Positions 40,620 through 46,122 of a stretch of 46,122 nt of DNA are shown here, piece after piece. The position numbers and the translations under genes were made by a program. The stretch is taken from NCBI GenBank assembly GCA_000621405.1, contig JHYK01000021.1, positions 1-46,122 on the forward strand, written 5' to 3'. Below the pieces are notes generated by a model. The model was not told where the DNA came from, made no database searches, and saw nothing but the letters and a program-made list of their open reading frames with translations. The DNA comes from Lachnospiraceae bacterium AC3007 (GTDB lineage Bacteria; Bacillota; Clostridia; Lachnospirales; Lachnospiraceae). The stretch's first letter is position 1. Each line of letters starts with the position of its first letter.

Positions 40620-40874
40620 TTGAAGAATTATTACGTTCCTCGTGTAGAGGTTACTAATGACAAAGAAACAACAAGCGCGTGGCAGATTGGCGGCTCAAAT
40701 CGTAAATCCGACGCAATAAAAGAAGCCAAGCATCTCAATAAAGAGATTGCTGAAGGTAAGTGGGATAAGTATCTTACTGAACAGGAAAAAGCAAAAGGCT
40801 ATCACCTTAATGCCTGCGTCGAAGTTCAGAACGATGACGGAGACCTTCTCAAGTTTTTTATTAAGGATATATAA
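40620..40874 (+). CDS. Small hypothetical protein
   Basis: 84 residues from TTG 40620 with AAGAGG about 8 nt upstream. It is a soluble, Lys/Glu-rich protein with regular alternation (VPRVEVTNDKETTSAWQIGG, KEAKHLNKEIAEGKWDKYLT). No family recognised. A hairpin ACAGCCT/AGGCTGT (40576-40595) lies directly before the ribosome binding site and may affect translation. It stands alone between the repeat copy and the YdcF-like gene. Confidence 0.55.
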   Translation: MKNYYVPRVEVTNDKETTSAWQIGGSNRKSDAIKEAKHLNKEIAEGKWDKYLTEQEKAKGYHLNACVEVQNDDGDLLKFFIKDI

Positions 40875-40946
40875 TGTATGATGGATAAGGCTTTGTTATA
40901 ATATTTATCTACGTACCGTTTCTGCTCAACAAAAAAAGGAGAACTG

Positions 40947-41720
40947 ATGAATACAGCTGAGAACATAAATATAATTGGCGCCTTCTGTGGGGTGCGCGAT
41001 GTTGAGGAACTTACAGAGGAGGCACTTTACAGAAAATACAATATCCATCAGGCTGATGTGATGGTGCTGTTTGGAGGTACAATCCTGTGCGGTGGTGATG
41101 TAATGGCTGAGGCGATGAGGGAGAATGTCGCTAAGACATATATAATCGTCGGAGGCTTTGGACATACCACTTCTACCCTGCAGGAAACAATGAAAGCTCT
41201 TTTTCCGGATGTTGATGCATACAATATGCAGGAAGCGGAATTATTCAATATCTATCTGAATAGAAAATTCGGACTTAGCGCAGATTATCTTGAAACTGCG
41301 TCAACCAACTGTGGTAATAATATCACTAATCTGCTGGAGCTTCTCGAAAAAAACAATATACCATGCAAGAGCATTATCCTTTCGCAGGATGCGACCATGC
41401 AGCGGAGGATGTCTGCCGTGATGAGAAAGTACAGACCGGAGCTTCAGATCATCAATTACGCAACCTACCGGGCGGAGGTGGTCCGGAAAAATGGAGATAT
41501 TTCTTTTTCATCGGACATAAAAGGCATGTGGGATATGGATCGGTATATCAGCCTTATCATGGGAGAGATTCCGAGGCTTATGGATGATGAAAAAGGTTAT
41601 GGCCCCAGAGGAAAGGGATATATTGCACATGAGGACATCCCGCCCGATGTACGAAAGGCCTTTGACGAGCTTCTTGAGCAATACGAGGTACGTAAAGCAA
41701 ATCCGGAATTTTCATCGTAG
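40947..41720 (+). CDS. YdcF/SanA-like (DUF218) protein
   Basis: 257 residues. The DUF218/YdcF pattern is visible: DVMVLFGGTILCGGDVMAEA at the start of the Rossmann-like domain, IIVGGFGHTTSTLQE, and the ASTNCGNNITNLLELL motif equivalent to the conserved E-(S/A)-TNTGEN. YdcF of E. coli binds S-adenosylmethionine; the cellular role of the family is unsettled (membrane-bound relatives act in envelope biogenesis). No TM segment here, so cytoplasmic. AGGAG lies 6 nt before the ATG. Confidence 0.75.
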   Translation: MNTAENINIIGAFCGVRDVEELTEEALYRKYNIHQADVMVLFGGTILCGGDVMAEAMRENVAKTYIIVGGFGHTTSTLQETMKALFPDVDAYNMQEAELFNIYLNRKFGLSADYLETASTNCGNNITNLLELLEKNNIPCKSIILSQDATMQRRMSAVMRKYRPELQIINYATYRAEVVRKNGDISFSSDIKGMWDMDRYISLIMGEIPRLMDDEKGYGPRGKGYIAHEDIPPDVRKAFDELLEQYEVRKANPEFSS

Positions 41721-41792
41721 ATAGTATTCCTTATTCAAAAGGTGGGAAGCGACAATTCCTGCTTTTTCTATATCACTATATTCTATGATTTA

Positions 41793-42194
41793 TCAGAGTA
41801 ATACTAAAGGGGAGACCTTCTTGAAATCGCTAGCGTAAAGTTTTTGTAGGATTGATATTTGTAGGATTGATGGAAAATCGATTCCGTCATAACTTACAAA
41901 CGACAGATTTTTAATTCCTTCGACATCTGCTCTTGTTCGGTTTGCCTCAAGTGCGGCATTCACGATATCCAGCCCGATCACATCAAAGCCGGGATTGTTC
42001 TTCGCAATAGGAAAAGAAAGATATCCACTCCCGGTTCCGAGGTCAAGAATCCTCATTCCATCACTTATTTTCAAAAATCCGAGTATTTTATCCAAATGCT
42101 CTGTATCTTGTGTCTGTCTGTTATAAAAGTCACCAGTAGCAAAGCTTTCTTCAAACCCTTTTCGGGTATCATTTATACTTTCTTTGATGTCCAT
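41793..42194 (-). pseudogene. Truncated class I SAM-dependent methyltransferase
   Basis: ATG 42194 (GGAAGG at 8 nt) opens MDIKESINDTRKGFEESFAT. The SAM-binding motif ILDLGTGSGYLSFPIAK and the acidic loop VIGLDIVNAALE are complete. The sequence runs through FVSYDGIDFP and then ends in a short unrelated tail containing a duplicated SILQ, where a 12-bp direct repeat (TGTAGGATTGAT) lies at about 41846-41872. Full-length relatives are ~200 residues; the substrate-binding half is missing. Confidence 0.65.
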
Positions 42195-42257
42195 GGCATC
42201 ATCCTTCCTCACATTAGTCTATTATTCTGAAATTTAAAACCAAACTTTAACATATTA

Positions 42258-42794
42258 CTACTTCAGTAGCTTCTTTGATTTCGTGCACCATTTAAGATAC
42301 GCTTCATATGTATCGATTCCAAATGTAACTGTAAGGTAATAATACAAATGATCTTCTTCATCCAGCACCTTTTCGAGATTGGATTTATAAACCTTCAAAA
42401 TCTCAAGATTCTGTTTGATATTCTTCTCAAATAATTCTATATTTCTGATTGTCACGCTTCTATCTTCCACACCGCCGAAATATAGCTTGAGTAATGTTTC
42501 ATATTTCAATTCATTACTGACTTTTTCCTCTTTCAGCCAAGCCTTTAGGGCATCCTCACCTTTTTTTGTCAGATGATAAGCTATCTTCTCTCTGCCGCCT
42601 GAGTTGTCGGATTTCTTACGTTTTACCAACCCCTGCATCTCCATATCACTAAGTGCAGGATAAATACTTCCAAAGCTTCCTTTCCAGAAGAAGCTTATGC
42701 TCCCATCTATATATTTTTTTATATCATACCCGGTAAGATCCTCATGTGCCAGAAGTCCGAGTATAACCAGATCAATTTTTCTGTCTTTCGCCAT
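42258..42794 (-). CDS. PadR-family transcriptional regulator
   Basis: 178 residues. N-terminal winged helix (LVILGLLAHEDLTGYDIKKY, then GSIYPALSDMEMQGLVKRKK, YHLTKKGEDALKAWL) and a C-terminal dimerisation helix domain (Vir_act_alpha_C-like). PadR proteins repress target genes until a ligand binds. It follows the Fe-S protein gene by 15 nt, so it probably autoregulates the operon through the palindrome at 43591-43622. Confidence 0.88.
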   Translation of the reverse strand: MAKDRKIDLVILGLLAHEDLTGYDIKKYIDGSISFFWKGSFGSIYPALSDMEMQGLVKRKKSDNSGGREKIAYHLTKKGEDALKAWLKEEKVSNELKYETLLKLYFGGVEDRSVTIRNIELFEKNIKQNLEILKVYKSNLEKVLDEEDHLYYYLTVTFGIDTYEAYLKWCTKSKKLLK

Positions 42795-42809
42795 CACAAT
42801 TCTCCAAAT

Positions 42810-43544
42810 TTATCTGCATCTCCACTTGTAGCTTAATACTTTCTTCGGACATTCATCCACACAGGCACCGCACTGAATGCATTCTGTACATTTTGCAATT
42901 GTCCCATCCGAAACCATCTTTTTTACATCCAGTCCCATTGAACAGGCTCTGTTACATTTTCCACATGAAATACATTTATCGTTCCCGGCTTCAATATGAA
43001 GCTGTGGAAAATGAAGCCATCTGCCAATTGAACTACCTATGACCATGAACGGTGCCATCCAGCAGATGTAATGGCATGCCGCCCTTCGTCCATGAATCAG
43101 TGCCGGGAAAACTAACAGCATTATTACTCCATAGTATATTACATAATTATATATGCTCGATACAGAAATGCCGTGGTCCGTCATATAAAACGGATTAATT
43201 GTCACATTGTTTTTTCCAAGGATAAATGTCACTACCACCGCTGTAATCCAGACTCCCCATATCACATATTTTATTCTGTCTCTTTTTCCAAGTTTCGTAG
43301 GATTATCATTGACCCTCATGACACACTCCTGAAGTCCTCCTGCGGGACATAAATATCCGCACCATACTCTTCCGAAAAACAGGGAAAGCACAAACATCAG
43401 ACAAAAAACAATGAAGCTTCCGTTTATGATATGCTCAATCGCTGCCTGTATTATAAGATAAGGAGAGAAGTACCATATCGTGATCGGGAACAACAGAAAA
43501 GAAAAAAGCAGACACATTTTACGAACTCTTTGTCTCATGTCCAA
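42810..43544 (-). CDS. NapH/YccM-like polytopic 4Fe-4S membrane protein
   Basis: 244 residues and about five membrane segments. A CGYLCPAGGLQEC motif lies in the membrane loop, and two C-terminal 4Fe-4S ferredoxin motifs follow (CISCGKCNRACSMG and CTECIQCGACVDECP). Members of this group pass electrons across the membrane to nitrate, N2O or other reductases. No partner reductase is nearby. AGGAG lies 9 nt before the ATG. First gene of the operon with the PadR regulator. Confidence 0.85.
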   Translation of the reverse strand: MDMRQRVRKMCLLFSFLLFPITIWYFSPYLIIQAAIEHIINGSFIVFCLMFVLSLFFGRVWCGYLCPAGGLQECVMRVNDNPTKLGKRDRIKYVIWGVWITAVVVTFILGKNNVTINPFYMTDHGISVSSIYNYVIYYGVIMLLVFPALIHGRRAACHYICWMAPFMVIGSSIGRWLHFPQLHIEAGNDKCISCGKCNRACSMGLDVKKMVSDGTIAKCTECIQCGACVDECPKKVLSYKWRCR

Positions 43545-43559
43545 ACACTCCTTTTTATC

Positions 43560-43622
43560 GACAAATTCAAATTGTCAATAAATTGTTTTAATGTATCGTT
43601 TTGATATATCATTTTGATACAT
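43560..43622 (-). promoter_or_regulatory. Palindromic operator region of the Fe-S/PadR operon
   Basis: ATGTATC (43591-43597) and GATACAT (43616-43622) are symmetric about a central GATATATC (43603-43610). The ATGT/ACAT ends fit PadR operators. A second inverted repeat, GACAA-N7-TTGTC (43560-43576), overlaps a TTGACA-like box on the minus strand. The position just upstream of 43544 fits repression by the encoded PadR protein. Confidence 0.55.
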
Positions 43623-43645
43623 TATGCCATGTTATGCAAATTTAG

Positions 43646-43807
43646 TCAAGATACTTTTTCAAATCCACTTCCTGTATTAGTAAATATAGTCATTCCCTTA
43701 GATTTCGAGCTTTGGAGAAGAGAAAAAGGACCTCTGTTACGAGATCCTCCTACATTGAATAGATCGATCAGACCCTCTTCATGATTAACTACCAGTTTAT
43801 ACAAATA
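43646..43807 (-). pseudogene. Possible gene tail next to the IS21 element
   Basis: A minus-strand frame of ~53 codons ending at TGA 43646 reads KLVVNHEEGLIDLFNVGGSR, then NRGPFSLLQSSKSKGMTIFT and NTGSGFEKVS. There is no start codon, and the frame opens just inside the IS21 left end. It could be the 3' remnant of a gene cut by the element. Family not recognised. Confidence 0.25.
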
Positions 43808-43898
43808 TCACTTTCCTACAAGTATAAACGTCAACTAGAAAGTGAGCCACGCGCTGATTTCATTTTGAGCCACTTGTGATGGCTTGAAAGTGAGCCAC

Positions 43899-44651
43899 TT
43901 ACCGTTTCTGTTTCTTTGCTTGTTCGAGACGGTACGACTTTCCGTTCATGTCCAGGATGTAAGACTGGAAGGTCAACCGATCCACCATGGCTGCCACCAT
44001 TGCCGTGTTCTCGAACAAGGTTGTCCATTCTGAGAATGGAAGGTTTGTAGTAACAATGACGCTGCCGCGCTCGCTGCGGTCAGCTATCACCTTGAAAAGC
44101 AGTTCCGACTGGTGGCGATCGAAACTTACATAGCCCATTTCATCAAGGACCAGAAGATCAGCCCTTTGGATGCGTTTCTCTAAACGCCCCAAGACAAACG
44201 CATCTCGAGCTTCGGTGAGCTCCGTTGAAAGAGAAGCCGCATTCTTGAATAGAACATTCATTCCCATCGAGCAGGCTTTCAGGGCAAGGCCGATAGCCAT
44301 GTGGGTCTTACCTCTGCCCGGATTGCCCAACATAATCAAGTTCTTCTTCTCCTTGATGAACTGACAAGTGGCCAGTTCGTTCACAAAGAGTTGCGTGAGT
44401 TGCCCGCTATAGCGAGAAAGGTCCAGTTCCTCCAAGGTCTTTGTGTAAGGAAGACCTGCCTGCTTAAGGCGTCGTCGGTTCTGATTCTCCTGACGCTGTT
44501 CGTATTCACTCTTCATCAGTGCAAGGAGGAGCTTTCCAAAGTCAGCTTTAGCACCCATCTGGCGTACCAGATCCGGGTATTGAACGAATGTAGGGACCTT
44601 CAATTGCTTTGAAAGAATCCGTACCTGCTCTAGTGTAGCATCAGTTCGCAT
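43899..44651 (-). CDS. istB: IS21-family ATP-binding helper protein IstB
   Basis: 250 residues. AAA+ ATPase: Walker A MLGNPGRGKTHMAIGLAL, Walker B DLLVLDEMGYVSFDRHQSEL, sensor IVTTNLPFSEW and the C-terminal MVDRLTFQSYIL. IstB assembles on target DNA and stimulates IstA. It overlaps istA by 11 nt, as usual. Confidence 0.93.
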   Translation of the reverse strand: MRTDATLEQVRILSKQLKVPTFVQYPDLVRQMGAKADFGKLLLALMKSEYEQRQENQNRRRLKQAGLPYTKTLEELDLSRYSGQLTQLFVNELATCQFIKEKKNLIMLGNPGRGKTHMAIGLALKACSMGMNVLFKNAASLSTELTEARDAFVLGRLEKRIQRADLLVLDEMGYVSFDRHQSELLFKVIADRSERGSVIVTTNLPFSEWTTLFENTAMVAAMVDRLTFQSYILDMNGKSYRLEQAKKQKR

Positions 44652-45999
44652 TGGCCACCTCCTTTAAAAGATCATACTGTCTGAGATCTACGGTCTGGAT
44701 TAGGACAGGGTCTTTGATGACCGGAGGAGACTCATCGAACCTCTCTTTCAGAAAGGCAATAATCGCCTGATGGTCGGTTTGTTCTTCCTTCCATCTGGAG
44801 AGCACTTCCGGCGGGACGTTCTGTCTTACTGGTGCCGCGTTGAAGAGTGCGCGACCGCGTGTCTCCAAGAGTGGCATGTAGTGTTCCAAACGATAGCACT
44901 TCTGATGCTGACCAAAACAGCGCTCATGCGTGGCGATAAGGGAGCCGTTACAGAAAATCTCGATCTTCTCGGGATACGCTTTGATCCCAACTGTGCGCCC
45001 AACATAGGCGACCGGAACAGAGTAATCGTTCGTACGGAACCTGGCGGTTGAGAAAGCATTAACCCGGGCACTGATGCATTTGGCTGTTTCGAAGGTGTAC
45101 GGTGGCAAAGGACGGAGGGATTCCTTTTCCAGTTGATACATAACAGAAACCGTATCGGGTTTACCTGGGATCTTATGCAGTTCATACTTCCTGCAGCGTT
45201 CAAGAAGTAATTCGTTCAAGTCGGATAGAGAATCTACATGAGGTACCGGGACCAGGATGTTGCGTCTAGCCCAGCCGACCAGCCCCTCCACGAGTCCTTT
45301 CTCGTGACCTTCGGCAGGATTGCAGAACAGAGCTTCAAATGCATAGTGTGCGGAAAGCTCTGTATAACCAGCTTGCTTCTTTGCATGGGAACCGAATCCG
45401 TCTTTTACGGCAACTTTGCCATTGTCAAAGATCACTTTGGCCGGGACTCCACCGACGGTCTTAAAGATCCGAACGAATGCGTCCAGAAAACTTTCTTCAT
45501 TCTGGCGGTGGTACGCGAGCACTACCGGCCGGCAACTGTAGCACAAACGGGCGCAGAATAGATTTATCTTTTCTCTATTGCCCTTGATATATACAAACGC
45601 TTCACCCCAGTCGACCTGAAGGGCTTCTCCGGGGTCGAATTGAAGTGGAAGAAACGCAGCAGGCATAAGTTGTCTGAGCTCATGTACCTTGGCACGAATG
45701 GTGGATAAACCACCGGAAAAGCCGGTTTCTTCCACCAAACGGTCATAGATCCGCTTGGCGGTATGCCGCTGTTTCTTCAAGCCTTCTGCCTCGTCCTCAT
45801 CAAGACATGACTGGATAAAGGCAATAATCTCGTCCGTGAGGACGGTCGAGACCCGTTCCGGAGTTTTCCGGACCCATGGAACCGTAGCACCTTCACAGTA
45901 TTTGGCGACCGTGTTCCTTGAGATACCTAGTGCCTTGGCGATCTTGCGCTGACTTTCGCCGGCCAGGTATCGTTTACGTATTTCGTCGTAATCTTTCAT
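44641..45999 (-). CDS. istA: IS21-family transposase IstA
   Basis: 452 residues from ATG 45999. N-terminal HTH (MKDYDEIRKRYLAGESQRKI AKALGISRNTVAKY) and a DDE core with LQVDWGEAFV, VIFDNGKVAVKDG and EKGLVEGLVGWARRN, followed by a beta-barrel domain. The ATG at 45999 is preferred to the one at 46044, which lies inside a hairpin (GAATGAAGA/TCTTCATTC, ~46025-46046) that may limit expression from outside promoters. All catalytic acids are present, so it is probably active. Confidence 0.92.
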   Translation of the reverse strand: MKDYDEIRKRYLAGESQRKIAKALGISRNTVAKYCEGATVPWVRKTPERVSTVLTDEIIAFIQSCLDEDEAEGLKKQRHTAKRIYDRLVEETGFSGGLSTIRAKVHELRQLMPAAFLPLQFDPGEALQVDWGEAFVYIKGNREKINLFCARLCYSCRPVVLAYHRQNEESFLDAFVRIFKTVGGVPAKVIFDNGKVAVKDGFGSHAKKQAGYTELSAHYAFEALFCNPAEGHEKGLVEGLVGWARRNILVPVPHVDSLSDLNELLLERCRKYELHKIPGKPDTVSVMYQLEKESLRPLPPYTFETAKCISARVNAFSTARFRTNDYSVPVAYVGRTVGIKAYPEKIEIFCNGSLIATHERCFGQHQKCYRLEHYMPLLETRGRALFNAAPVRQNVPPEVLSRWKEEQTDHQAIIAFLKERFDESPPVIKDPVLIQTVDLRQYDLLKEVANAN

Positions 46000-46122
46000 T
46001 GTGATAACCACCGCTTTTCCCTCCGAATGAAGATTTCTCTTCATTCAGAGTAATGATGGGGTGGCTCACTTTCAAGTCAGCGTTTTGTGCCAAAGTGGCT
46101 CACTTTCAGAGTAGCATTTATA

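Larger units (their letters stand above)
43829..46116 (-). mobile_element. IS21-family insertion sequence (istA-istB)
   Basis: Terminal multiple repeats of GAAAGTGAGCCAC: at the left near 43838, 43863 (partial) and 43889, and at the right, inverted, near 46071 and 46095. The right end reads TGCTACTCTGAAAG inward, with the usual TG; the left end reads CGTCAACTAGAAAG. istA and istB fill the interior on the minus strand. Both ends are flanked by TATAAA in inverted orientation, and no clear target duplication is visible. Length about 2.3 kb, typical of the family. Confidence 0.85.

Overview
The window looks like a chromosomal segment of a Lachnospiraceae-type Clostridia. This rests on mid-range GC, strong AAGGAGG-type ribosome binding sites, the frr-uppS-cdsA-dxr-rseP block, large c-di-GMP and hybrid-kinase proteins, and many small Gly-Gly leader peptides. 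No outer-membrane genes are seen. Assignment below family level is not possible from the sequence alone.

Left part (1-11,400). The first 93 bases are the end of an IS21-like element that has cut an Lsa-type ABC-F resistance ATPase gene after about 25 codons; its leader peptide and terminator-attenuator survive. A minus-strand sensory operon follows: a hybrid kinase with Cache-type sensor and HPt domain, an orphan sugar-type solute-binding lipoprotein, a small secreted protein and a second hybrid kinase. Then come plus-strand genes for a small membrane protein, a secreted transglutaminase-like protein, an MFS-like/LuxR fusion and a secreted protein with an Asp/His-rich linker. Decayed remnants lie between them (a ridA tail, and a C-terminal domain like that of clostridial RNA methyltransferases).

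Core part (11,700-35,150). This is mostly intact housekeeping DNA: tmRNA, an AEC transporter with a PAS/GGDEF/EAL phosphodiesterase, the metQ-metN-metI methionine importer, an HlyD/ABC/FtsX export system, a class B sortase, the block pyrH-frr-uppS-cdsA-dxr-rseP, a bactofilin with a long Pro-Glu repeat, a polysaccharide deacetylase, tRNA-Leu(AAG), a PlsC-like acyltransferase with a zinc ribbon, and a low-molecular-weight tyrosine phosphatase (LMW-PTP).

Accessory part (35,150-46,122). About 5 kb is flanked by direct copies (~300 bp) of the LMW-PTP promoter and first codons, with a third broken PTP start between them. Inside are five short genes encoding nearly identical double-glycine leaders followed by completely different short C-terminal peptides, an Rpn nuclease gene split by a 57-bp palindromic insertion, complete and broken GNAT acetyltransferases, an XRE/RhuM pair, and a six-copy ~21-bp iterated repeat. 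No modification enzyme, peptidase-transporter or integrase is visible beside the peptides. Beyond it lie a YdcF-like protein, a truncated methyltransferase, a PadR regulator with a NapH/YccM-like Fe-S membrane protein under a clear palindrome, and a complete IS21-family element (istA/istB) that closes the window.

The main candidate for something undescribed is the leader/variable-core peptide family at 35,811-36,929 in its repeat-flanked locus. The second is the recurrent disruption of the LMW-PTP 5' end.
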